A stretch of DNA of 6,105 bases from an uncultured Oscillospiraceae bacterium (GTDB lineage: Bacteria > Bacillota > Clostridia > Oscillospirales > Acutalibacteraceae). The DNA is taken from the NCBI GenBank assembly GCA_900553525.1, contig USDZ01000109.1, forward strand, positions 1-6,105, in the 5' to 3' direction. The notes under the pieces were generated by a model, which saw only the letters and a list, made by a program, of their open reading frames with translations, was not told where the DNA came from and did no database searches. The position numbers and the translations under genes were made by a program. This document shows, piece by piece, positions 1 through 6,105 of this stretch (its first letter is position 1; the number at the start of each line of letters is the position of its first letter).

Positions 1-4
1 ATGT

Positions 5-52
5 AAGGTCTCCAACCGCCGGGGCAGCCCTCCGGAGCGGGAGACCTTTTTT
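5..52 (+). terminator. Rho-independent terminator of the upstream transcription unit
   Basis: AAGGTCTCC at 5-13 pairs perfectly (9 bp) with GGAGACCTT at 40-48. Further GC-rich pairing is possible inside the loop (CCGG at 19-22 with CCGG at 32-35). The run of six T at 47-52 overlaps and follows the 3' arm, which is the classic intrinsic terminator form. There is no A-tract on the 5' side, so it acts on + strand transcription. It lies well upstream of the candidate glgB promoters, so it most likely ends the preceding operon rather than attenuating glgB. A TAA at 4-6 could be the stop codon of that upstream gene, but too little sequence is present to tell. Confidence 0.9.
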
Positions 53-127
53 ATTCTCCATTCGACGCTTTTTTTAACAATCAGCCGATATACTAAATCT
101 ATATAGAACAGGGAAGCTTCGTCTTCT

Positions 128-156
128 TTGTCCCGGGCACTCAAGAATTGTATAGT
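128..156 (+). promoter_or_regulatory. Candidate sigma-A type promoter (distal)
   Basis: TTGTCC at 128-133 (4 of 6 to the -35 consensus) is followed by a 17-nt spacer and TATAGT at 151-156 (5 of 6 to the -10 consensus). Transcription would begin near 163 and leave a leader of roughly 120 nt before glgB. The region is AT-rich, so such matches can arise by chance. It is one of two plausible promoters for the glg operon. Confidence 0.4.
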
Positions 157-169
157 ATAAATAACTATA
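151..169. repeat. Short inverted repeat overlapping the distal -10 box
   Basis: TATAGT at 151-156 is the reverse complement of ACTATA at 164-169, with a 7-nt centre. It overlaps the candidate -10 element and its start site, where a repressor site could lie. Six-bp arms in AT-rich DNA are weak evidence, so this is only a possible operator. Confidence 0.25.
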
Positions 170-180
170 TCCGAAATAAG

Positions 181-207
181 TTGTCAATATTTTCAGAATA
201 TTCACAA
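181..207. repeat. 11-bp imperfect dyad, possible operator or leader hairpin
   Basis: TTGTCAATATT at 181-191 and AATATTCACAA at 197-207 are reverse complements in 10 of 11 positions; the only mismatch is C185 opposite C203. The spacer is 5 nt. The dyad ends 6 nt before the -35 box of the proximal promoter candidate, a position typical for a regulator site. If transcription starts at the distal promoter it would instead fold as an AT-rich hairpin in the leader. No T-tract follows, so it is not a terminator. I do not recognise it as a known consensus; the outer TTGT and ACAA ends recall Rex sites, but the spacing is too wide. Confidence 0.5.
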
Positions 208-221
208 ATTCCCTTGAATTT
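206..221. repeat. 6-bp inverted repeat over the proximal -35 box
   Basis: AAATTC at 206-211 pairs perfectly with GAATTT at 216-221 across a 4-nt loop. It abuts the larger dyad at 181-207 and covers the TTGAAT -35 candidate. Base composition alone could explain it. Confidence 0.25.
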
Positions 222-242
222 TAACATGGGGCTTGATAATAT
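214..242 (+). promoter_or_regulatory. Candidate sigma-A type promoter (proximal, extended -10)
   Basis: TTGAAT at 214-219 (4 of 6 to the -35 consensus) is separated by 17 nt from TAATAT at 237-242 (4 of 6 to the -10 consensus). A TG at 234-235, one base before the hexamer, gives an extended -10. GATAAT at 235-240 with a 15-nt spacer is an alternative reading. Start of transcription would fall near 249, giving a short leader with the ribosome binding site at 271-276. That geometry fits a start codon at 285 well, but would leave only about 15 nt before GTG264. Confidence 0.45.
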
Positions 243-270
243 AAGAATAGGGATTTTCTGCCTGTGGCGG

Positions 271-276
271 AAAGGA
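271..276 (+). promoter_or_regulatory. Ribosome binding site that decides the glgB start
   Basis: AAAGGA lies 8 nt before ATG285, an ideal distance. The longest reading frame begins at GTG264, which has only AGGGA at 249-253 at a 10-nt distance. ATG276 has no suitably placed site. ATG285 is therefore preferred. Confidence 0.6.
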
Positions 277-284
277 TGTGCAAT

Positions 285-2282
285 ATGGAACGGGCCTTGT
301 TTTCGACTATGGGTCACGACGGCGAAACCGTCCGTCTGGCTGGAAATATGCGGGCGTATGAATGGTTGGGCTGTCATTTCGCAGGGGATGAAGGACATGT
401 TTTCCGTGTCTGGGCGCCGCACGCGAAACGGGTGTCCTTAGTGGGGGAATTTAACGATTGGGATCCGGAGGCCCAACCCATGGTTCCGCTCGGAGATACT
501 GGGATATGGGAATGTATTACGCAGAAGGCTCGAGAATACGATGCTTATAAATATTATATAGAAACTCCAGATGGCCGGGGCGTGATGAAATCCGATCCTT
601 ACGCTTTTCACTTTGAGACCAGACCATCGAATGCGTCGAAGGTATACCATCTCGAGGGATACGAATGGCAGGATAGGGGATGGCAGAAAAAAAAGGAAGA
701 ACAATCGCTTTACGACTGTCCGGTTAATATCTATGAGGTCCACTTGGGCTCCTGGAGACAGTATCCCGACGGAGCTCCTTTTTCCTATGATAAGTTGGGG
801 GACGAACTCATTCCCTATGTACGGGATATGGGGTATACCCATATTGAATTGATGCCGGTTATGGAACATCCATATGACGGCTCCTGGGGCTATCAAGTGA
901 CGGGATATTATGCGCCCACTTCCCGCTACGGTACACCCAAAGACTTCATGCATTTTATCGACCGCTGCCACGAGGCGGAAATCGGCGTGATCATCGACTG
1001 GGTGCCGGCCCATTTTCCAAAGGACGAGTGCGGACTCTACCGGTTTGACGGAACTCCTTGCTACGAATATGCGGATTTCCGCAAAGGTGAGCATAAGGAA
1101 TGGGGGACCTGCGTTTTTGATTATGGACGCCCGGAGGTTCAAGCGTTCCTGATTTCAAACGCGCTATTTTGGTTGGACAAGTACCATGTGGACGGCATAC
1201 GGGTGGATGCCGTCGCCTCCATGCTGTATCTCGATTACAACAGGCGGGAAGGAGAATGGGTGCCCAATCAGTACGGCGGCAAGGAAAATTTGGAGGCGAT
1301 TGAATTTTTGCGTCGTCTCAACGAGCAGGTATTTGCCGCCTATCCCAAAACCATGATGATTGCGGAGGAGTCCACCTCCTGGCCGATGGTTTCAAGACCG
1401 ACCGGGGACGGCGGTTTAGGATTCAATTATAAATGGAATATGGGCTGGATGAACGACATGCTCCACTATATTTCCCTGGATCCCTGGTTCCGCAAATTTA
1501 ATCACGATAATCTAACCTTCTCCTTTTTTTATGCCTTTTCCGAGAATTTTGTGCTGCCGATATCCCACGACGAGGTGGTACACGGTAAGGGCTCTCTGAT
1601 CCAAAAAATGCCCGGAAGCTATGAGGAGAAGTTTGCAGGCATGCGGTCTTTCCTGGGGTATATGATGGCGCATCCCGGCAAGAAGCTACTATTTATGGGG
1701 TGCGAATTCGGTCAGTTTAAAGAATGGGACTATGAAAGCGGTTTGGATTGGCTGCTGCTGGATTACGAATCCCATCGAATGCTGCAACATTTTGTGCGGT
1801 CGCTGAATCAATTTTACCGAGAAAAACCAGCGCTTTGGGACAACGATTTTTCCTGGGACGGATTTTCCTGGATTGCACATGACGATTATGCGCAAAGCAT
1901 CATTGTTTTTCGCCGCATTGACCATAAGGGGCGGGAGTTGGCTGTTTTGTGCAATTTTACACCTGTGGAACGAAAACCGTACCGCATCGGCGTGCCGGTC
2001 TTTGGTTCTTATGCGGAGGTGTTCAGCACCGATGCGTCTGAATTTGGAGGAACCGGAATCAGCAATGGAACAATCGATTCTGAGCCGGTACCAATGCACG
2101 GGTTTGCCCAGTCTCTGAATTTGACGGTTCCCCCTTTGTCGGTCCTATTTTTTGAATTGATAAAGGAAAAACCTTACCCCAAGACTCGGGTGAAAAAGGC
2201 GAATGGCTCCTCGAACCCAAAGACGAAGGAGGTAGGAACGACTAAAGCGAAGAGCCGGAAAAAAGCCGAAAAGAGTGGTTGA
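285..2282 (+). CDS. glgB: 1,4-alpha-glucan branching enzyme (GH13)
   Basis: GlgB cuts alpha-1,4 chains and re-attaches the piece through an alpha-1,6 bond, creating glycogen branches in the cytoplasm. From ATG285 it has 665 residues; GTG264 would add seven. A CBM48 domain lies at about 25-115 (FRVWAP, GEFNDWD), the GH13 barrel at about 148-520 and a beta-sandwich at about 535-626. The expected active-site residues are all present: D238 and H243 (DWVPAHF), nucleophile D308 (GIRVDAV), acid/base E361 (AEES) and D429 (SHDEVVHGK). The spacing 308-361-429 is the same as I recall for E. coli D405, E458 and D526. It lacks the extra N-terminal module of the E. coli enzyme and so resembles the shorter Bacillus form. 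Oddities are a lysine-rich 39-residue tail and an A8 run at 687-694. It is the first gene of the operon. Function is near certain; the start codon is less so. Confidence 0.97.
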   Translation: MERALFSTMGHDGETVRLAGNMRAYEWLGCHFAGDEGHVFRVWAPHAKRVSLVGEFNDWDPEAQPMVPLGDTGIWECITQKAREYDAYKYYIETPDGRGVMKSDPYAFHFETRPSNASKVYHLEGYEWQDRGWQKKKEEQSLYDCPVNIYEVHLGSWRQYPDGAPFSYDKLGDELIPYVRDMGYTHIELMPVMEHPYDGSWGYQVTGYYAPTSRYGTPKDFMHFIDRCHEAEIGVIIDWVPAHFPKDECGLYRFDGTPCYEYADFRKGEHKEWGTCVFDYGRPEVQAFLISNALFWLDKYHVDGIRVDAVASMLYLDYNRREGEWVPNQYGGKENLEAIEFLRRLNEQVFAAYPKTMMIAEESTSWPMVSRPTGDGGLGFNYKWNMGWMNDMLHYISLDPWFRKFNHDNLTFSFFYAFSENFVLPISHDEVVHGKGSLIQKMPGSYEEKFAGMRSFLGYMMAHPGKKLLFMGCEFGQFKEWDYESGLDWLLLDYESHRMLQHFVRSLNQFYREKPALWDNDFSWDGFSWIAHDDYAQSIIVFRRIDHKGRELAVLCNFTPVERKPYRIGVPVFGSYAEVFSTDASEFGGTGISNGTIDSEPVPMHGFAQSLNLTVPPLSVLFFELIKEKPYPKTRVKKANGSSNPKTKEVGTTKAKSRKKAEKSG

Positions 2283-2317
2283 CAGCTACTTTTTCCTAAA
2301 TATCAGAAGCCAGGATC

Positions 2318-2324
2318 AAGGAGG
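2318..2324 (+). promoter_or_regulatory. Strong ribosome binding site for glgC
   Basis: AAGGAGG is a full Shine-Dalgarno match, 8 nt before ATG2333. It lies in the 50-nt glgB-glgC spacer, which shows no terminator and no convincing promoter, supporting co-transcription. Confidence 0.85.
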
Positions 2325-2332
2325 TTGTATTC

Positions 2333-3559
2333 ATGTTTCGCAAGCAGGAGTGCGTCGCTATGCTGCTCGCGGGGGGACAGGGAAGCCGTCTGTATGCACT
2401 GACCCGGGATATCGCCAAACCGGCGGTTCCCTACGGCGGTAAATACCGGATTATCGATTTTCCCTTGTCCAACTGCATCAATTCGGGAATTGAAACGGTG
2501 GGGGTGCTCACCCAATATCAGCCTTTGGAACTCAACGACTATATCGGTTCAGGACAACCCTGGGATCTCGATCGGATGGATGCCGGCGTTCATGTGCTGC
2601 CTCCTTATCAACGCAACAAGGGGGCGGATTGGTATAAAGGCACGGCGAATGCCATTTATCAGAATATGGCCTTTATCGAACGATATGATCCGGAATACGT
2701 TCTAGTGCTTTCGGGGGATCATATCTATAAAATGGATTATTCCAAAATGATTGCGGAGCATCAGAAAAACCATGCCGACTGCACCATCGCGGTTATTGAG
2801 GTGGAAATGTCGGAGGCCAGCCGTTTCGGAATCCTGAATACCCGGGAAGACGGTTCGATCTATGAGTTCGATGAAAAGCCCAAGGTGCCGAAAAGTAATC
2901 TGGCCTCCATGGGAATCTATGTATTCAACTGGCGAAAGCTGCGGGATTATCTGACGGACGATGAGCGGGATCCGAATTCTCAAAACGATTTTGGAAAAAA
3001 CGTGCTTCCTGCCATGCTGGCCGCCGGGGAGCGGATGTTCGCTTATCGGTTTGAGGGATATTGGAAAGATGTTGGGACCATCGACAGCCTATGGGAAGCC
3101 AATATGGATCTGCTCAATCCCAAAGTACCGTTGGATCTGTCCGATTCGGAGTGGAAGATATACTCCCGCAATCCAGGGCTTCCGCCCCATTATATCGGAG
3201 ATTCCGCGCAGGTGGAAAACAGCATGATTTCTGAGGGAAGCAATATTTACGGCAAGGTGGACTTTTCCGTTTTATTTTCTGGCGTGACCGTGGAAGAGGG
3301 AGCGGAGATTCGCGATTCCATCATTATGCCGGGTTCACGGATTTGCAGGGACGCCGTTGTACAATACGCCATTGTGGCAGAAAATGCCGTCATCGGCGAG
3401 GGCGCGGTCGTTGGAGCACGCCCGGAAACCGTGGAGAATCTGAAAGACTGGGGTGTCGCTGTGGTGGCCTCCGGCGTCCATGTGGGGCCGGAATGCGTCA
3501 TTCCCGCAAAGGCCATGATCGATACGGATATCGGAAAGGCGGGGAATAACCATGCGTAA
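2333..3559 (+). CDS. glgC: Glucose-1-phosphate adenylyltransferase, catalytic subunit
   Basis: GlgC makes ADP-glucose and pyrophosphate from ATP and glucose-1-phosphate, the committed step of bacterial glycogen synthesis. The 408-residue length is normal for the family. The nucleotidyltransferase fold covers about 5-255: the ATP-binding loop AGGQGSRL at 13-20, AKPAVPYGGKYRIIDFPLSN at 28-47, GDHIYKMDY at 128-136 with catalytic D129, FDEKP at 179-183 with K182 for the sugar phosphate, and GYWKDVGT at 242-249. These align with E. coli D142 and K195 at a constant offset of 13. A left-handed beta-helix with hexapeptide-type repeats fills about 285-395. By the same offset, the E. coli fructose-1,6-bisphosphate-binding K39 is D26 here, which would fit weak or no activation by that effector; this alignment is from memory. 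The stop codon overlaps the glgD start, so the two proteins are probably made together. Confidence 0.97.
   Translation: MFRKQECVAMLLAGGQGSRLYALTRDIAKPAVPYGGKYRIIDFPLSNCINSGIETVGVLTQYQPLELNDYIGSGQPWDLDRMDAGVHVLPPYQRNKGADWYKGTANAIYQNMAFIERYDPEYVLVLSGDHIYKMDYSKMIAEHQKNHADCTIAVIEVEMSEASRFGILNTREDGSIYEFDEKPKVPKSNLASMGIYVFNWRKLRDYLTDDERDPNSQNDFGKNVLPAMLAAGERMFAYRFEGYWKDVGTIDSLWEANMDLLNPKVPLDLSDSEWKIYSRNPGLPPHYIGDSAQVENSMISEGSNIYGKVDFSVLFSGVTVEEGAEIRDSIIMPGSRICRDAVVQYAIVAENAVIGEGAVVGARPETVENLKDWGVAVVASGVHVGPECVIPAKAMIDTDIGKAGNNHA
3535..3544 (+). promoter_or_regulatory. Ribosome binding site for glgD inside the end of glgC
   Basis: AAAGGCGGGG ends 7 nt before ATG3552. It is a weaker Shine-Dalgarno match than those of glgC and glgA. 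The glgC stop (TAA 3557-3559) lies inside the start of glgD with an 8-nt overlap, so ribosomes finishing glgC could restart here. Confidence 0.55.
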
Positions 3560-4664
3560 CAACAACGTGCTGGGATTGCTTTTCTCCAATATGCACGACG
3601 AAGCCCTGCGGGAACTCACCGGTATCCGGGCTTTGGGTTCCGTCCCTTTCGGAGGCCGGTACCGCCTGATTGATTTTCCGTTGTCCAATATGGTCAACGC
3701 TGGTATTTCCAAGGTCGGTGTGATTACCAAAAGCAATTACCAGTCCTTGATGGACCATATTGGTTCCGGCAAGTCCTGGGATCTTTCCAGAAAGAATGAG
3801 GGGCTGTATTTTCTGCCTCCTTTCGGCAATACCGATGAGTTATACAATGGACGGGTGGCCTCTTTGAACGGGATTATGCCTTTTTTGCGTAACTCCAAAG
3901 AGGACTATGTGGTGTTGTCGGATTGCCATGTGGTGGGCAACATCGATTATGACCGTCTGGTTGAGGAACACATAGCTTCCGGCGCTGACGTGACCATCGC
4001 CTACAAAAAGGGCACACCTCCTGCCGATCTGGAGAATGTGTTGCTCTGGACGGCTTCGGACGGGCGGGTGACCGATATGGTGATCCGCAACGGCGGACCG
4101 GAAGAGAGCCGGTACGGTATTGGGTTATACGTGATAGGAAAAGAGGAACTCATGCGGGCGGTCGATACGGCGGTCAGCCGGCATTACGGCAGCTTTGAAT
4201 GGGATATTCTCCTGCGCCATGTAGAGGATAAACGGCTTTACGGCTACTGCGTGAATGAATATGTTTCCGTTATTTCCTCTCTGGAACGGTATTTCCATGC
4301 CAATATGGCGTTGTTGGATCCGGACGTCCGAAATGAATTGTTTATGGGCAGCCGGCCGGTGTACACCAAGGTGAGGGACTGCCCGCCCGCTGTTTACGGC
4401 CTGCATGCGTCGGTATCCCATTCCCTCGTCGCGGATGGGGGAGATATACAGGGAACGGTGCGCCATTCCATCGTCTTCCGCGATGTGAAGGTGGATCGCG
4501 GCGCGGTGGTAGAGAATTGCATTCTGATGCAGGGGACACTTGTGTGCGCGGATTCCTCTCTGAACTGTGTCATCACGGACAAAAACGTCGTCATTAAAGA
4601 TGACCGCACGCTTCGCGGTTTCGACAGTTATCCGGTGTTTATCAGCAAAGGCTCGGTGGTTTGA
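3552..4664 (+). CDS. glgD: GlgD, degenerate ADP-glucose pyrophosphorylase paralogue (regulatory subunit)
   Basis: GlgD is a paralogue of GlgC that in Firmicutes forms a mixed enzyme with it and raises its activity. The 370 residues keep the fold, including FGGRYRLIDFPLSN at 33-46, HIGSGKSWDL and a C-terminal beta-helix at about 265-355. The catalytic signatures are lost. The ATP loop GGQGSRL of GlgC is replaced by a stretch around FSNMHDEALREL (11-22). GDHIYKMDY becomes SDCHVVGNIDY (123-133). The FDEKP lysine motif has no counterpart before SRYGIGLYV. It therefore probably has little or no catalysis of its own and acts as a partner for GlgC; that role is inferred from the family. It overlaps glgC by 8 nt and precedes glgA by 34 nt. 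It is not a broken gene: the frame is intact and the length is normal for GlgD. Confidence 0.94.
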   Translation: MRNNNVLGLLFSNMHDEALRELTGIRALGSVPFGGRYRLIDFPLSNMVNAGISKVGVITKSNYQSLMDHIGSGKSWDLSRKNEGLYFLPPFGNTDELYNGRVASLNGIMPFLRNSKEDYVVLSDCHVVGNIDYDRLVEEHIASGADVTIAYKKGTPPADLENVLLWTASDGRVTDMVIRNGGPEESRYGIGLYVIGKEELMRAVDTAVSRHYGSFEWDILLRHVEDKRLYGYCVNEYVSVISSLERYFHANMALLDPDVRNELFMGSRPVYTKVRDCPPAVYGLHASVSHSLVADGGDIQGTVRHSIVFRDVKVDRGAVVENCILMQGTLVCADSSLNCVITDKNVVIKDDRTLRGFDSYPVFISKGSVV

Positions 4665-4683
4665 TTCCATTGCGGAAAGCATC

Positions 4684-4693
4684 AAAGGAGGAG
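4684..4693 (+). promoter_or_regulatory. Strong ribosome binding site for glgA
   Basis: AAAGGAGGAG has its GGAGG core at 4687-4691, 7 nt before ATG4699. It lies in the 34-nt glgD-glgA spacer, which has no terminator. Confidence 0.85.
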
Positions 4694-4698
4694 TTCGC

Positions 4699-6105
4699 AT
4701 GAAAGTCTTATATGCGGCGAGCGAGGCTAAGCCTTTTGCCGCGTCCGGCGGTCTGGCGGATGTGGCGGGGTCCCTACCCAAGGCCCTGAGGGTTCGGCTG
4801 GTGGGCTGTCGAGTGGTCCTGCCGCTCTATGAATCCGTCCCGCAGGAATTGCGGGAGGGAATGACCTTTTTGACTAGTTTTTCGGTGCCGGTGGCGTGGC
4901 GCCGCCAGTACTGTGGCGTGTTTGAGGCCAAATATAACGGTGTGATCTATTACCTCCTTGACAACCAATACTATTTCAAGCGCGCGGGGCTTTATGGTCA
5001 TTACGACGACGCAGAGCGGTTTGCCTTTTTTGCCCGCGCCGTAATCGAAATGATCCGGTACGTGGATTTCAAACCGGATATCCTGCACGCGAACGACTGG
5101 CAGGCCGCCCTGATTCCGGTTTATTATTCTCTGTTTTACGCCGGACAGGAAGAATACAGGGACATGAAAACGGTTTTTACCATCCACAATATTCAATATC
5201 AGGGGAAATACGGGATGGAGATCCTCGAAGATGTATTTGGAATCCCGCAGTCCGCCCGATCGATTGTGGAACAGGACGGCTGCGTCAACTTGATGAAAGG
5301 CGCCATTGAAACCGCAGACCGTGTCACAACGGTCAGCCCGACCTATGCGCAAGAAATCCTCGATCCCTGGTATTCTCACGGACTCGACTCCATTTTAAGG
5401 ATGCGGGAATGGAAACTCTCAGGAATTCTCAACGGCATTGATACCGATGCCTATGATCCCGAAACCGATCCCCAAATTTACAGCCATTACTCGGCTGATG
5501 ATCCCTCCGGCAAGGCCGAAAACAAACGCGCGCTTCAGGAGCGGCTGAGCCTTCCGCAGATAGCGGACATGCCGATGATCGGCATGGTCAGCCGGCTCGT
5601 TTCCCACAAGGGATTGGATTTGGTCAAATATGTCATGGATGAGCTGTTGGGAGAATCCCTCCAAATGGTTATACTCGGTTCCGGAGACTGGATTTACGAA
5701 AACTTTTTCCGTGAGGTACAGGACAGATTCCCGGATAAATTTCGATATTGTGCCGGATTTGTTCCGGAACTGGCGCAGAAAATCTACGCCGCCTCCGATA
5801 TTTTCCTGATGCCCTCAAAAAGCGAGCCTTGCGGATTGTCCCAAATGGTGGCCTGCCGTTACGGCGCGGTTCCGGTGGTAAGGGAAACCGGAGGGCTCAA
5901 GGACTCCATCACGGATTGCGGCGACGGCTTTGGCAATGGTTTTACCTTTAAGACATACAATGCCAACGATATGCTGTATGCTGTCCGCCGCTCTCTCGGT
6001 GCTTATGCCAATAAAAACGATTGGCCGGTTCTGGTGGACCGCGCTCTGCGCAGCGATTTCAGTTGGGGCCGTTCCGCGAACGAATATATGAAGCTGTACC
6101 GGGAG
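4699..6105 (+). CDS. glgA: Glycogen synthase (ADP-glucose type, GT5), 3' end beyond window
   Basis: GlgA transfers glucose from ADP-glucose to the non-reducing end of alpha-1,4-glucan. The frame runs open from ATG4699 to the last base, 469 codons without a stop. The family is usually about 475-485 residues and the sequence already reaches the last helix (FSWGRSANEYMKLYRE), so only a few codons should be missing. The GT5 N-terminal domain spans about 1-235: MKVLYAASEAKPFAASGGLADV, HANDWQAAL, and TIHNIQYQG with H163. LNGIDTDAYDP leads into the GT-B C-terminal domain at about 285-455, which has SRLVSHKGLDL (R299, K304), PSKSEPCGLSQM (E376) and RETGGLKDSI. These match E. coli R300, K305 and E377. 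The N-terminal KxGGL motif reads ASGGL, so alanine 15 stands where E. coli has Lys15. The start is supported by a strong ribosome binding site. Last visible gene of the operon. Confidence 0.96.
   Translation, partial: MKVLYAASEAKPFAASGGLADVAGSLPKALRVRLVGCRVVLPLYESVPQELREGMTFLTSFSVPVAWRRQYCGVFEAKYNGVIYYLLDNQYYFKRAGLYGHYDDAERFAFFARAVIEMIRYVDFKPDILHANDWQAALIPVYYSLFYAGQEEYRDMKTVFTIHNIQYQGKYGMEILEDVFGIPQSARSIVEQDGCVNLMKGAIETADRVTTVSPTYAQEILDPWYSHGLDSILRMREWKLSGILNGIDTDAYDPETDPQIYSHYSADDPSGKAENKRALQERLSLPQIADMPMIGMVSRLVSHKGLDLVKYVMDELLGESLQMVILGSGDWIYENFFREVQDRFPDKFRYCAGFVPELAQKIYAASDIFLMPSKSEPCGLSQMVACRYGAVPVVRETGGLKDSITDCGDGFGNGFTFKTYNANDMLYAVRRSLGAYANKNDWPVLVDRALRSDFSWGRSANEYMKLYRE

Noticed and set aside
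5..52. The left-edge hairpin as an attenuator or riboswitch for glgB
   Set aside because: It precedes all promoter candidates for glgB and has no visible antiterminator partner. It is better explained as the terminator of the upstream unit.
74..105. A further promoter-like pair, TTAACA at 74-79 with TATATA at 100-105
   Set aside because: The -35 match is good but the spacer is 20 nt, and at normal spacing there is no acceptable -10. TATACT at 89-94 likewise has no -35 partner.
148..441. 97-codon + strand frame across the leader and the start of glgB
   Set aside because: It starts at TTG in AT-rich spacer, has no ribosome binding site and runs into glgB in another frame. The translation has no recognisable features.
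438..1142. Long antisense open frame of 234 codons opposite glgB
   Set aside because: It lies wholly inside a clear branching enzyme gene, has no ribosome binding site I could support, and its translation shows no recognisable domain. It is a shadow of glgB codon use.
5165..5178. Catabolite-control (cre)-like sequence TGAAAACGGTTTTT inside glgA
   Set aside because: It matches most of the cre consensus but lacks the final CA, lies deep in the coding region and is simply the codons for a conserved protein segment. No cre-like site was seen in the promoter region.
4125..5379. Two antisense open frames (218 and 201 codons) opposite glgD and glgA
   Set aside because: Both are opposite intact, well-recognised genes. 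Their translations are rich in Arg and His and show no family features, as expected for reverse-strand shadows.

Overview
This window looks like chromosomal DNA from a bacterium of the Firmicutes, most likely a clostridial lineage. That assignment is an inference. It rests on a glgC-glgD pair (a typical Firmicutes arrangement), strong AAGGAGG-type ribosome binding sites, balanced base composition in the genes with AT-rich spacers, and the style of the proteins. I cannot name a genus.

Layout, all on the + strand: an intrinsic terminator at the left edge closes whatever lies upstream. An AT-rich spacer of about 230 bases follows, with candidate promoters and several small inverted repeats. Then come four tightly packed genes: glgB (branching enzyme), glgC (ADP-glucose pyrophosphorylase catalytic subunit), glgD (its degenerate paralogue) and glgA (glycogen synthase, open at the right edge with 469 codons present). 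The gaps are 50 nt, then an 8-nt overlap, then 34 nt. I saw no terminator between the genes, so they read as one operon.

Together the genes make glycogen. GlgC, probably with GlgD as a regulatory partner, makes ADP-glucose from glucose-1-phosphate and ATP. GlgA adds that glucose to alpha-1,4 chains, and GlgB introduces alpha-1,6 branches. A glycogen phosphorylase gene (glgP) often follows in such operons, but the window ends before one could be seen.

I found no mobile element, CRISPR array, RNA gene or unknown system here. This is an ordinary metabolic operon. The points worth a second look are small: an 11-bp imperfect dyad in the leader, a dnaX-like slippery A run at the GlgB domain boundary, a lysine-rich GlgB tail, the degenerate active site of GlgD, and an alanine in GlgA where the classic substrate-binding lysine is expected.
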